From positions 1 through 64,000 of the forward strand of contig NZ_JAKNQY010000014.1 of assembly GCF_024494355.1 (NCBI RefSeq): DNA of 64,000 nucleotides, written 5' to 3'. Within the stretch, counting starts at the first letter, position 1, and each line of letters starts with the position of its first letter. The notes below the pieces were generated by a model. That model had not been told where the DNA came from and made no database searches. It worked only from the letters and a program-made list of their open reading frames with translations. Below, piece by piece: positions 17,244 to 25,587 of this stretch. Source of the DNA: Pseudomonas sp. Q11 (lineage in GTDB: Bacteria; Pseudomonadota; Gammaproteobacteria; Pseudomonadales; Pseudomonadaceae). A program made the translations under genes and the position numbers.

Positions 17244-19580
17244 GTGGTTCATCATTCCATGGACATCAGATTCACCCAACGGCTGTCCTACAAGCAGGCC
17301 CGGCTGACCGTTCTGGTGGGTTTCGCGCTGGGCACTTTGCTCAGCCTGATGCAGATCGGCATCGATTATGCCAGCGAAGACGCGTCTATCAACCGTGAAA
17401 TCCTGTCGTTGCTGGAAATCAGCCACAATCCGGCTTCGCGCATCGCCTATAACATTGATGCCGAACTCGCCCAGGAGCTGGCCCTGGGCCTGTTGCGCTC
17501 ACCGGCCATCATCGGCGCCGAGCTGATCGACAACAACAATACGGTGCTGGCCAGCGTCAAACGCCCCGAACTCCAAAGCAGTAACCGTTTTATCAGCGAC
17601 TTTCTGTTCGGCGCGCGGCGGCAGTTCGAAGACCGTCTCTACCTGGACCATCTGCCCGCAGAGTCTTTGGGTGCGCTGCGACTGGACGTCGACACCTATG
17701 CATTCGGCAGCCGCTTCCTGCGCCGGGCCGAAGTGACGCTGCTCAACGGTTTTGCCCGCAGCCTGATCCTGACCGGTCTGCTCCTGGCGTTGTTTTATGT
17801 GATGCTGACCAAGCCCCTGGTGCGGGTCATCCGCGAACTGAGCAGCCGCGATCCCAGTAGCGGCGAGCAGAGTCGCCTGGAATGCCCCTCCGGCCACCAG
17901 CACGACGAGATCGGCGTACTGGTCTCGGTGGCCAATCAGCAGTTCGAAAATATCGCCACCGAGATTCAGCAGCGGCGCACGGCGGAAAATCGTCTCACCG
18001 ATTATCTCGCGCAGTTGGAAAACATTGTCTCGGCCCGTACCGCCGAACTCAAAGCCATCAATGCCCGCCTCAGCCAGTCCAATGAGGAGTTGGAAGTGGC
18101 CCGGCGCACGGCCCTGGACATGGCAGAAGCCCGCTCCGTCTTTCTGGCCAACATGAGCCATGAGATCCGTACGCCGCTCAATGGCCTGTTGGGAATGATC
18201 GCGCTGTCACTGGATGGCCCCCTGACGGCCGAACAACAGCAACAGCTATCGATCGCCCATGACTCAGGCAAGGTATTGGTGGAATTGCTCAACGATATCC
18301 TCGACCTGTCGAAATTCGACGCCGGTCAACTGGAACTCGAACACATCCCGTTCGACCTTGGCTCCCTGGTCGAAGACACCGCCAACCTGCTTTCCCAGAA
18401 CGCCGCCCCAAGCGTCGAACTGGCCTGCCTGATCGATCCGGCGTTCCCGACACAGGTATTGGGCGACCCGACCCGGGTGCGCCAGATCGTCAGCAACCTG
18501 TTGTCCAACGCACTGAAATTCACGCGCTTCGGCCGGGTCGATGTACGCTTGAGCCCACGTGAAGACGGTGTGCGGATCGAGATCTGTGACACCGGCATCG
18601 GCATCCCTCAAGAGGCTCAAGCGAGAATCCTCCAGCCGTTCACCCAAGCCGGTGTTGGTATTACCCGCCAGTTCGGTGGCACCGGGCTGGGCCTGGCGCT
18701 GACCTACAACCTCTGCGAAGCCATGCAGGGCCGATTGACGATCACCTCCGAAGCCGGTTTCGGCAGTCAGTTCTGCGCTGACCTGCCCCTGCCGTGCCAT
18801 ACCCCTGCGGCGCCCGCCGAGCCCTTGCGCGGTAATGTCGTTGCCATTACCGCCAGCAGCAGTGGACTGGCCGAGTTGCTCAACATGCTATTGCCCGGCT
18901 GGGGGCTGGACTACGAAAGACGTTCGGTGGATGACGGGTTGCTGGGCCTCAAGCCCGATATTCTGATTACCGACTGCCCGGAATGCCTGTTCAATATGCG
19001 TCCCACGTTCGACGCCCCGATCCTGCTGGTCACCGCCTATGGCAGTTTTCTGCCCAGTGAAGAAGCCGCCGCCCTCGCCCCCTTGTTACAACAGGCCCGC
19101 CCCCTGGCGCGCCAAGCCCTTTATCAGATCCTGCGTCGCGCCTTGCAAAGCGACGCCACCACCATCAATGATGCTCAAGTCGAAACCCTGGCGCCTTCCA
19201 AACGCGGGCGGGTCTTGCTGGTGGAAGACAACCCGGTCAATCAACTGGTGGCCAAGGGCATGCTGGTGAAGCTGGGCTGTGAAGTCATCGTCGCGGCCCA
19301 TGGTGCCGAGGCCCTGGATCAGCTCGAACAGAGGGATTTCGACCTGGTCCTGATGGATTGCAACATGCCGGTCATGGACGGTTACGAAGCCAGTCGCCAG
19401 ATCCGTCGCAGCGGGCGCTGGCCGGATCTGCCGATTGTTGCCCTGACGGCCAATGCCATGCCCGAGGAACGTGAGCGATGCAGGGCTGCCGGCATGAACG
19501 ATTACCTGTCCAAGCCGTTCCGCCGCGAAGAACTGGCGGCGTTGCTGGATCAATGGGCGCCCACTACGCCAGCGCTTTGA
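17244..19580 (+). CDS. sagS: SagS-like hybrid sensor histidine kinase
   Basis: A 778-residue membrane hybrid kinase. One helix lies near 22-42, then a periplasmic region of about 130 residues, then a second helix near 172-195 followed by HAMP. A coiled coil leads into HisKA with His306 in ANMSHEIRTPLNG. The ATPase domain follows (DTGIGIP, GGTGLGLAL), then a degenerate receiver-like stretch and a C-terminal receiver with Asp705 in LMDCNMPVMDG. There is no HPt domain, as expected if an external HPt such as HptB is used. SagS is assigned by architecture, length (about 786 in P. aeruginosa) and the neighbour order ospR-gpx-msrB. GTG at 17244 has AAGGG 7 bases upstream. Confidence 0.85.
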   Translation: MVHHSMDIRFTQRLSYKQARLTVLVGFALGTLLSLMQIGIDYASEDASINREILSLLEISHNPASRIAYNIDAELAQELALGLLRSPAIIGAELIDNNNTVLASVKRPELQSSNRFISDFLFGARRQFEDRLYLDHLPAESLGALRLDVDTYAFGSRFLRRAEVTLLNGFARSLILTGLLLALFYVMLTKPLVRVIRELSSRDPSSGEQSRLECPSGHQHDEIGVLVSVANQQFENIATEIQQRRTAENRLTDYLAQLENIVSARTAELKAINARLSQSNEELEVARRTALDMAEARSVFLANMSHEIRTPLNGLLGMIALSLDGPLTAEQQQQLSIAHDSGKVLVELLNDILDLSKFDAGQLELEHIPFDLGSLVEDTANLLSQNAAPSVELACLIDPAFPTQVLGDPTRVRQIVSNLLSNALKFTRFGRVDVRLSPREDGVRIEICDTGIGIPQEAQARILQPFTQAGVGITRQFGGTGLGLALTYNLCEAMQGRLTITSEAGFGSQFCADLPLPCHTPAAPAEPLRGNVVAITASSSGLAELLNMLLPGWGLDYERRSVDDGLLGLKPDILITDCPECLFNMRPTFDAPILLVTAYGSFLPSEEAAALAPLLQQARPLARQALYQILRRALQSDATTINDAQVETLAPSKRGRVLLVEDNPVNQLVAKGMLVKLGCEVIVAAHGAEALDQLEQRDFDLVLMDCNMPVMDGYEASRQIRRSGRWPDLPIVALTANAMPEERERCRAAGMNDYLSKPFRREELAALLDQWAPTTPAL

Positions 19581-20025
19581 TCTGCCCCAACAGATGATCG
19601 AGACCGTCTCGCAACTCCCCCAGGCGGTCAAGGTCAATCCCGCTATCGCATAACAGGCGAGCCTTGAGCGGACCGACCTGCTCACGCAACGCCCAACCAG
19701 CTTGCGTCAGGCTCAAATGCACCTCCCGCTCATCGCGGACCGAACGCTGGCGCTGAACCAGGCTCAGTTGTTCCAGGCGTTTGAGCAACGGCGTCAACGT
19801 GCCCGAATCCAGCAGCAGACGCTCGCCCAAGGCCTTGACCGTGGGTTGTTCCGGCGCATTCTCCTGCCACTCCCACAGCACCAGCATTGCCAGGTATTGC
19901 GGATAGGTCAGGCCGAGCTGATCGAGCATCGGCTTGTAGCCGCGGATGACCGCCCGCGACGCAGCGTACAGCTTGAAGCACAATTGGCTGTCGAGCTTCA
20001 GCGAATCGACTGACAGATCATTCAT
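19564..20025 (-). CDS. ospR: OspR-like MarR-family peroxide-sensing repressor
   Basis: A 153-residue MarR/OhrR-type repressor. The reactive Cys16 sits in the OhrR-like context LCFKLYAASRAVIRGYKP, and a second Cys126 is near the C-terminus, so it is of the two-Cys type. The winged helix includes LLLDSGTLTPLLKRLEQL and RDEREVHLSLT. It is named from its place beside gpx, as in P. aeruginosa, where OspR senses oxidants and represses gpx. It overlaps gpx by 4 bases and the end of the convergent kinase gene by 17. The probable operator is the palindrome at 20553-20576. Confidence 0.88.
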   Translation of the reverse strand: MNDLSVDSLKLDSQLCFKLYAASRAVIRGYKPMLDQLGLTYPQYLAMLVLWEWQENAPEQPTVKALGERLLLDSGTLTPLLKRLEQLSLVQRQRSVRDEREVHLSLTQAGWALREQVGPLKARLLCDSGIDLDRLGELRDGLDHLLGQIKALA

Positions 20026-20507
20026 TTGAGCAAGGCTTCGATCTCACCGGTCAGGTCCTGGGGCTTGGTGGTCGGTGCAAAACGCTTGACCACCTGACCG
20101 TCCTTGCCAATCAGGAACTTGGTGAAATTCCACTTGATGCCTTTGGACCCCAGTACACCGGGCGCACGCTGCTTGAGCTGGACAAACAGCGGATGGGCAT
20201 TGGCACCGTTGACATCGATTTTCTTGAACAGCGGAAAACTCACACCGAAGTTCAGCTCGCAGAACTCGGAGATCGCCCCCTCGTTGCCCGGCTCCTGCTT
20301 GCCAAACTGGTTGCAGGGAAAGCCCACCACCACCAGGCCCTGGTCCTTATAGGTTTGCCAGAGCGCTTCGAGCCCTTTGTACTGCGGGGTGAAGCCGCAC
20401 TGGCTGGCGGTGTTGACCACCAACACAGCCTTGCCAGCGAAATCGGCGAGGGTCTTTTGCTCACCCTTGATAGTGGTGCATGGGATGCTCAGCAGGTTGT
20501 CGCTCAT
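20022..20507 (-). CDS. gpx: Glutathione peroxidase family protein
   Basis: A 161-residue thiol peroxidase that reduces hydroperoxides. The peroxidatic residue is Cys37 in NTASQCGFTPQYKGLE, and the resolving Cys83 lies in EFCELNFGVSFPLF. The motif GFPCNQFGKQEPG carries the catalytic Gln/Asn. The two-Cys layout suggests thioredoxin as the electron donor, despite the family name. It is the first gene of the gpx-ospR operon, and its promoter region holds a perfect 24-bp palindrome. Confidence 0.95.
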   Translation of the reverse strand: MSDNLLSIPCTTIKGEQKTLADFAGKAVLVVNTASQCGFTPQYKGLEALWQTYKDQGLVVVGFPCNQFGKQEPGNEGAISEFCELNFGVSFPLFKKIDVNGANAHPLFVQLKQRAPGVLGSKGIKWNFTKFLIGKDGQVVKRFAPTTKPQDLTGEIEALLK

Positions 20508-20552
20508 GGCAAGGCTCCAGGTGGAAAGAAGAGGTTCCTGAAGATAGCGAGC

Positions 20553-20576
20553 AATTAAATTGCATGCAATTTAATT
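20553..20576. promoter_or_regulatory. 24-bp perfect palindrome, probable OspR operator
   Basis: The half-site AATTAAATTGCA is followed directly by its exact reverse complement TGCAATTTAATT. It begins 45 bases upstream of the gpx ATG. AT-rich palindromes with ATTG/CAAT arms are typical of OhrR-type MarR regulators, and ospR is in the same operon. Binding is inferred. Confidence 0.65.
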
Positions 20577-20601
20577 ATCAAGAAATACCCGTATCACAGA
20601 C

Positions 20602-20690
20602 TGTGGGAGCAAGGCTTGCCCGCGATGAAGGCGACACGGTCTTTCAGAGATCGAGGTGCCTGTTGCGCGAGCAAGCTTTGCTGCCACAGA
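20602..20690. repeat. REP pair (mixed arms)
   Basis: Two inverted REP units: GTGGGAGCAAGGCTTGCCCGCG on the left, and a degraded GCGAGCAAGCTTTGCTGCCACA on the right. The arms belong to different sequence variants. It lies between the gpx promoter and the 3' end of msrB. Confidence 0.8.
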
Positions 20691-20691
20691 G

Positions 20692-21087
20692 TTACCCTCG
20701 GGGCACCATATCCAGGCACACCGAGTTGATGCAGTAACGCAGCCCCGTAGGTGGCGGGCCGTCGGGGAAGACGTGGCCCAGGTGTGCATCACACTTGGCG
20801 CAGACCACTTCAGTGCGGATCATGCCGTGGCTGACATCGCGCACTTCCACCACCGCGCTGCCTTCGAGCGGCGCGTAGAAACTTGGCCAGCCGCAGCCGG
20901 AATCGAATTTGGTCTGCGAATCGAACAGCGGCTCGTTGCAGCAGATGCAGTGGTAAACGCCGTCAGTCTTGGTGTCGTTGTACTTACCGGAAAATGGCCG
21001 TTCGGTGCCCTTCAGCCGACAGACGTTGTACTGCTCCGGGTCGAGCATGGCGCGCCATTCTTCAAGGGTTTTCTGCAACTTTTCCAT
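20692..21087 (-). CDS. msrB: Peptide-methionine (R)-S-oxide reductase MsrB
   Basis: A 131-residue repair enzyme reducing methionine-R-sulfoxide in proteins. Zinc-binding CxxC pairs are visible (HCICCNEPLF and VCAKCDAHLGHVF). The catalytic Cys is in RYCINSVCLDM, and FDSGCGWPSF is the family core. I use the ATG at 21087; the longer frame to 21213 adds a non-homologous leader. It is in the same direction as gpx and ospR but separated by a REP pair, so probably a separate transcript. Confidence 0.95.
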   Translation of the reverse strand: MEKLQKTLEEWRAMLDPEQYNVCRLKGTERPFSGKYNDTKTDGVYHCICCNEPLFDSQTKFDSGCGWPSFYAPLEGSAVVEVRDVSHGMIRTEVVCAKCDAHLGHVFPDGPPPTGLRYCINSVCLDMVPRG

Positions 21088-21307
21088 CGTCCTACCTCGG
21101 CAATTGAAAAAGCCCGATCCGACGCTTTTCCACAGATCGGGCGGCACGTATGATTGCGCCTCGTCAGGCGCCAGTCTGGCAGCCACGTCATGCGTATTCA
21201 AACGGATTGTCACGCATGTACCGCGTCAAGCCTGAGCACAGACGCAGGATCCCCAGTACGGTAGTTCACTCGCCGCCTGGATCGTTCATTTTCGGGAACA
21301 CATCGCC

Positions 21308-22519
21308 ATGCAGGTCAGCAAATCGAACAAGCTCGCCAACGTCTGCTATGACATTCGCGGCCCAGTGCTCAAGCACGCCAAGCGCCTGGAAGAGGAAGGC
21401 CATCGCATCCTCAAGCTGAACATCGGCAACCCGGCACCCTTTGGTTTCGAAGCGCCCGATGAAATCCTCCAGGACGTCATCCGCAACCTGCCGACCGCCC
21501 AGGGCTACAGCGACTCCAAAGGCCTGTTCAGCGCCCGCAAGGCCGTGATGCAGTACTACCAGCAAAAACAGGTCGAAGGTGTCGGTATCGAAGACATCTA
21601 CCTGGGTAACGGCGTGTCCGAACTGATCGTAATGTCGATGCAAGCCTTGCTCAACAACGGCGACGAAGTGCTGGTGCCAGCCCCGGACTACCCATTGTGG
21701 ACCGCCGCCGTGAGCCTGTCAGGCGGTAACCCGGTGCATTACCTGTGCGACGAACAGGCCAACTGGTTCCCGGACCTGGCGGACATCAAGGCCAAGATCA
21801 CCCCGAACACCAAGGCACTGGTGATCATCAACCCGAACAATCCGACCGGCGCGGTGTACTCCAGGGAAGTCTTGCTGGGCATGCTGGAACTGGCTCGCCA
21901 GCACAACCTGGTGGTGTTTTCCGACGAGATCTACGACAAGATCCTGTACGACGATGCCGTGCACGTCTGCACCGCGTCCCTGGCTCCAGACCTGCTGTGC
22001 CTGACCTTCAACGGCTTGTCCAAATCCTACCGGGTGGCAGGTTTCCGCTCCGGCTGGATCGCCATCTCCGGCCCCAAGCATCACGCCCAGAGCTACATCG
22101 AGGGCATCGACATGCTGGCCAACATGCGTCTGTGTGCCAACGTACCGAGCCAGCATGCGATCCAGACAGCGCTGGGCGGCTACCAGAGCATCAATGACCT
22201 GGTCCTGCCACAGGGCCGGTTGCTGGAACAGCGCAACCGCACCTGGGAACTGCTCAACGACATTCCTGGCGTCAGTTGCGTCAAGCCGATGGGTGCGTTG
22301 TACGCCTTCCCACGGATCGACCCAAAGGTCTGCCCGATCCACAACGATGAAAAATTCGTACTCGACCTGTTGCTGTCCGAAAAGCTGCTGGTGGTCCAGG
22401 GCACGGCGTTCAACTGGCCGTGGCCGGATCACTTCCGCGTCGTGACCCTGCCTCGGGTCGACGACCTGGACCAGGCCATTGGCCGCATCGGCAATTTCCT
22501 CAAATCCTACCGCCAGTAA
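21308..22519 (+). CDS. alaA: Alanine aminotransferase (AlaA/YfbQ-like)
   Basis: A 403-residue fold-type I PLP aminotransferase, very close in look to E. coli AlaA, which forms alanine from pyruvate and glutamate. Landmarks are KLNIGNPAPFGFEAPDEI, INPNNPTGAVYS, DEIYDKILYDD and the PLP Lys239 in NGLSKSYRVAGFRSGW. It is monocistronic, with a strong hairpin just after the stop. It is divergent from msrB with 220 bases between starts. Confidence 0.92.
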   Translation: MQVSKSNKLANVCYDIRGPVLKHAKRLEEEGHRILKLNIGNPAPFGFEAPDEILQDVIRNLPTAQGYSDSKGLFSARKAVMQYYQQKQVEGVGIEDIYLGNGVSELIVMSMQALLNNGDEVLVPAPDYPLWTAAVSLSGGNPVHYLCDEQANWFPDLADIKAKITPNTKALVIINPNNPTGAVYSREVLLGMLELARQHNLVVFSDEIYDKILYDDAVHVCTASLAPDLLCLTFNGLSKSYRVAGFRSGWIAISGPKHHAQSYIEGIDMLANMRLCANVPSQHAIQTALGGYQSINDLVLPQGRLLEQRNRTWELLNDIPGVSCVKPMGALYAFPRIDPKVCPIHNDEKFVLDLLLSEKLLVVQGTAFNWPWPDHFRVVTLPRVDDLDQAIGRIGNFLKSYRQ

Positions 22520-22528
22520 ACCAAATGA

Positions 22529-22560
22529 CGTGCGAGGGCCTCGCCTCGCACGCTGTTTGA
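22529..22560 (+). terminator. Terminator-like hairpin after alaA
   Basis: CGTGCGAGG-GCCTCG-CCTCGCACG is a perfect 9-bp stem with a 6-base loop, 10 bases after the alaA stop. It is followed by CTGTTTGATT, a weak T-tract. Probably a terminator. Confidence 0.6.
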
Positions 22561-22819
22561 TTCAGCAACATATCCGTTTCGCCAACTTGAACAGGCCTTC
22601 TACACTGAAGCCTCGGCAGGCAGTGCGCAGCGCAACTCAACGTTCACGGGGTACCGACGCCCTATTTTTTTTCCACGGCCACTTTCAGAAAAGTCTTTCA
22701 ATCATTTAGGACGCCTGTAGGACACAGTTTGAAATAGTCGGCGTGTTGAATAGCCTGCGGCGGCACCTTATATACCCCGCATAACGCTACATCTTTAGCA
22801 TGAGGAGATTTCCACAACC

Positions 22820-23707
22820 ATGATGCGCATCCTGCTGTTTTTGGCCACTAACCTGGCGGTCGTGCTGATTGCCAGCATCACCCTGAGCCTTTTCGGCTTC
22901 AACGGGTTCATGGCGGCCAACGGGGTTGACCTCAACCTCAGTCAGCTGCTGATCTTCTGTGCGGTGTTCGGTTTCGCCGGTTCCCTGTTCTCGCTGTTCA
23001 TCTCCAAATGGATGGCGAAGATGAGCACCAGCACGCAGATCATCACTCAGCCGCGCACTCGCCACGAACAATGGCTGCTGCAAACCGTCGAGCAGCTATC
23101 CCGCGAAGCTGGCATCAAGATGCCGGAAGTGGGCATCTTCCCAGCCTACGAGGCCAACGCCTTCGCCACCGGCTGGAACAAGAACGATGCATTGGTCGCT
23201 GTCAGCCAGGGCCTGCTCGAACGGTTTTCGCCGGATGAAGTCAAGGCCGTGCTGGCCCATGAGATCGGCCACGTCGCCAACGGCGACATGGTGACCCTGG
23301 CGCTGATCCAGGGTGTGGTGAACACCTTCGTCATGTTTTTTGCCCGCATCATCGGCAACTTCGTCGACAAGGTGATCTTCAAGAATGAAGAGGGCCAGGG
23401 CATCGCCTACTACGTGGCGACCATTTTCGCCGAGCTGGTATTGGGCATCCTCGCCAGCGCCATCGTCATGTGGTTCTCGCGCAAACGTGAGTTCCGCGCA
23501 GATGACGCCGGCGCACGCCTGGCGGGCACCAGTGCCATGATCGGCGCCCTGCAACGCCTGCGTGCCGAGCAAGGTTTGCCCGTACACATGCCCGACACCC
23601 TGAATGCCTTTGGCATCAACGGTGGTATCAAGCAGGGCCTGGCTCGCATGTTCATGAGCCATCCGCCACTGGAAGAGCGTATCGACGCACTGCGTCGTCG
23701 CGGCTGA
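22820..23707 (+). CDS. htpX: Inner-membrane zinc metalloprotease HtpX
   Basis: A 295-residue M48-family protease that degrades misfolded membrane proteins. The zinc motif HEIGH starts at His147, followed by the downstream FRADDAGARLAG. N-terminal helices (ILLFLATNLAVVLIASI and LLIFCAVFGFAGSLFSLF) and a second pair (about 158-180 and 195-215) anchor it. The ATG has AGGAG some 13 bases upstream. The 300-base gap ahead of it has no clear sigma-32 promoter. A strong terminator follows. Confidence 0.95.
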   Translation: MMRILLFLATNLAVVLIASITLSLFGFNGFMAANGVDLNLSQLLIFCAVFGFAGSLFSLFISKWMAKMSTSTQIITQPRTRHEQWLLQTVEQLSREAGIKMPEVGIFPAYEANAFATGWNKNDALVAVSQGLLERFSPDEVKAVLAHEIGHVANGDMVTLALIQGVVNTFVMFFARIIGNFVDKVIFKNEEGQGIAYYVATIFAELVLGILASAIVMWFSRKREFRADDAGARLAGTSAMIGALQRLRAEQGLPVHMPDTLNAFGINGGIKQGLARMFMSHPPLEERIDALRRRG

Positions 23708-23727
23708 CAGGCTCAAGCTTCAAGAGA

Positions 23728-23754
23728 AAGCCCGCAGCAATGCGGGCTTTTTTT
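23728..23754 (+). terminator. Rho-independent terminator of htpX
   Basis: AGCCCGCA-GCAA-TGCGGGCT, an 8-bp stem with a GCAA tetraloop, then seven T residues. Confidence 0.9.
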
Positions 23755-23789
23755 GTCTGCCTGATTTATGAATTACCTGATCTGGCCCC

Positions 23790-23851
23790 ATCGCGGGCAA
23801 GCCTTGCTCCCATAGGGGCAATGTGAGCGAGCCTGCTCGCGATAAAGTCAG
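23790..23851. repeat. REP pair (mixed arms)
   Basis: ATCGCGGGCAAGCCTTGCTCCCA on the left faces GTGAGCGAGCCTGCTCGCGATA on the right. The two arms are of different variants. It lies between the htpX terminator and the tpm stop. Confidence 0.8.
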
Positions 23852-23864
23852 CGGACACGCCACA

Positions 23865-24518
23865 TCAACGACTGGAAACCCGATACACCCGCTCATCCAG
23901 CCTTTTGACTCCAGCCTGCAAGAACTTCCAGCTTTCGCCCAGCACATCCTGCTCCTGCAAGACCTCCAGCCGCCAGACCTCGCCCAACAGCCGCTGCACT
24001 TCGTCATCCCCTACGGAAAACGGCGGGCCGGGCATTTCATCCTGGTTGTAATCCAGGGTAATCAACAGTCCAACACACTCCGGCAAGATCTTCTGCAAAT
24101 GGGTCGCGTACCGCTCTCGCATCGCCACAGGCAAAGCGATCAATGCGGCGCGGTCGTACAGCGCCGCGCAACCAGCCACATCCCCAGCGCCCAAGGCAAA
24201 AAAATCACCGCAGCGGATTTCGATATCCCCGGCACGAAACACCTTGAACGCACCCTCTTCACTCACGCTCGGCTCAAGCTGATGCTCAAGAAAGAAATCC
24301 TCTGCGGCTTTTTCCGACAGCTCCACCCCCAGTACCGAATACCCCTGCTGGGCGAGCCACAAGAGGTCGAGCGTTTTCCCGCATAGGGGTACCAGCACCC
24401 GACTGCCCTGCTCTACCCCCAGTTGCGGCCAGAAACATTGCAGATAGGGGTTCACTTCTGGCAAATGAAAGCCAATCTGATTGGTTGACCAGCGCTTGTG
24501 CCAAAACTCGGGCTCCAT
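23865..24518 (-). CDS. tpm: Thiopurine S-methyltransferase
   Basis: A 217-residue SAM-dependent methyltransferase of the TPMT family, which in Pseudomonas also methylates selenium and tellurium compounds. Landmarks are FWHKRWSTNQIGFH at the N-terminus, VLVPLCGKTLDLLWLA as the SAM-binding loop, and LGVELSEKAAEDFF after it. ALYDRAALIALP and LLITLDYNQDEMPGPPFSV follow. It is in the same htpX-tpm neighbourhood as in P. aeruginosa. It diverges from the dioxygenase gene at 24623. Confidence 0.92.
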   Translation of the reverse strand: MEPEFWHKRWSTNQIGFHLPEVNPYLQCFWPQLGVEQGSRVLVPLCGKTLDLLWLAQQGYSVLGVELSEKAAEDFFLEHQLEPSVSEEGAFKVFRAGDIEIRCGDFFALGAGDVAGCAALYDRAALIALPVAMRERYATHLQKILPECVGLLITLDYNQDEMPGPPFSVGDDEVQRLLGEVWRLEVLQEQDVLGESWKFLQAGVKRLDERVYRVSSR

Positions 24519-24622
24519 GACTCACTCCAAAAAAACCGATTAAAACGGGCTAAAACTTATATTAGATTTAGATCATAGACCTGACAGAAGATGGCGACAT
24601 CTTAACGCTCAGGAGTCCGTTC

Positions 24623-25390
24623 ATGCTGCCCAGCCTGTTTATCTCCCATGGCTCACCGATGCTCGCCCTGGAACCTGGAGACAGCGGTCCGGCACTGGCT
24701 CGCCTCGCCGCGCAACTGCCCACACCCAAAGCCATCATCATCGTGTCCGCGCACTGGGAAAGCAGTGAGCTGTTGGTCAGCGCCAATCCGCATCCACGTA
24801 CCTGGCATGACTTCGGCGGCTTCCCGCCAGCTCTGTACGAGGTGCAATATCCGGCGCCGGGCGATCCGCAACTGGCAGTGCAAGTGGCGGACCTGCTCAA
24901 CGCCGCGCACCTGCCGGCACGCCTCGACACAGAGCGACCATCCGATCATGGCGTGTGGGTGCCGTTGTCTTTGATGTACCCCGAGGCCGACATCCCAGTG
25001 GTGCAGGTTTCCCTGCCCAGCCGCCAGGGGCCGGTGTTGCAGACCCAGGTCGGCCAGGCCCTGGCGAACCTACGCCAACAGGGTGTCCTGCTGATCGGCT
25101 CAGGCAGCATCACCCATAACCTGCGCGACCTGGACTGGAACGCCGGCCCCGACAGCATTGAGCCCTGGGCCAAGGCGTTTCGCGATTGGATGGTTGAGAA
25201 GCTGGAGGCCGACGATGAGGCCGCGCTGCATGATTACCGTCGCCAGGCGCCGAACGCCGTGCGCAGCCATCCCAGTGATGAGCATCTGCTGCCGTTGTAT
25301 TTCGCCCGGGGTGCGGGGGGTCAATTCAGCGTTGCCCACCAGGGGTTCACCATGGGGGCCTTGGGGATGGACATTTATCGGTTTGACTGA
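24623..25390 (+). CDS. LigB-type extradiol dioxygenase (DODA/YgiD-like)
   Basis: A 255-residue member of the class III extradiol ring-opening dioxygenase family. Metal-site motifs are visible: ISHGSPMLAL, VSAHWESSEL, TWHDFGGFPPALYEVQYPAPGD and GSGSITHNLRDLDW. E. coli YgiD and plant DODA are relatives and act on catechol-type substrates such as L-DOPA. The real substrate is unknown. It starts with a good ATG (CAGGAGTCCGTTCATG) and is flanked downstream by a REP pair. Confidence 0.88.
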   Translation: MLPSLFISHGSPMLALEPGDSGPALARLAAQLPTPKAIIIVSAHWESSELLVSANPHPRTWHDFGGFPPALYEVQYPAPGDPQLAVQVADLLNAAHLPARLDTERPSDHGVWVPLSLMYPEADIPVVQVSLPSRQGPVLQTQVGQALANLRQQGVLLIGSGSITHNLRDLDWNAGPDSIEPWAKAFRDWMVEKLEADDEAALHDYRRQAPNAVRSHPSDEHLLPLYFARGAGGQFSVAHQGFTMGALGMDIYRFD

Positions 25391-25412
25391 CCTTTAAACC
25401 GAGTCGTCTTCA

Positions 25413-25487
25413 ATCGCGAGCAGGCTCGCTCCCACAATGGACCTGCATTTGCCCATACCACTGTGGGAGCGAGCCTGCTCGCGATTG
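25413..25487. repeat. REP pair
   Basis: ATCGCGAGCAGGCTCGCTCCCACA and the inverted TGTGGGAGCGAGCCTGCTCGCGAT are exact reverse complements, separated by about 27 bases. It lies between the convergent dioxygenase and deaD genes. Confidence 0.9.
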
Positions 25488-25528
25488 GGCTCCCCATGCT
25501 CTCCCTGAAAAACACCAAACGTCAGGCA

Positions 25529-25562
25529 TAAAAAATCCCCGAACCAGTCGGGGATTTTTATG
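25529..25562. terminator. Bidirectional terminator between dioxygenase and deaD genes
   Basis: ATCCCCGA-ACCAG-TCGGGGAT, with an A-run on the left and a T-run on the right, so it can end transcripts from both convergent genes. Confidence 0.85.
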
Positions 25563-25587
25563 TTCGATCAATCAGCCCGAGAGCGGA

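Noticed and set aside
22700..22819. A sigma-32 heat-shock promoter ahead of htpX
   Set aside because: TTTGAAA near 22729 and CCCCGCAT near 22773 are too far apart for sigma-32 spacing; no other good match was seen.
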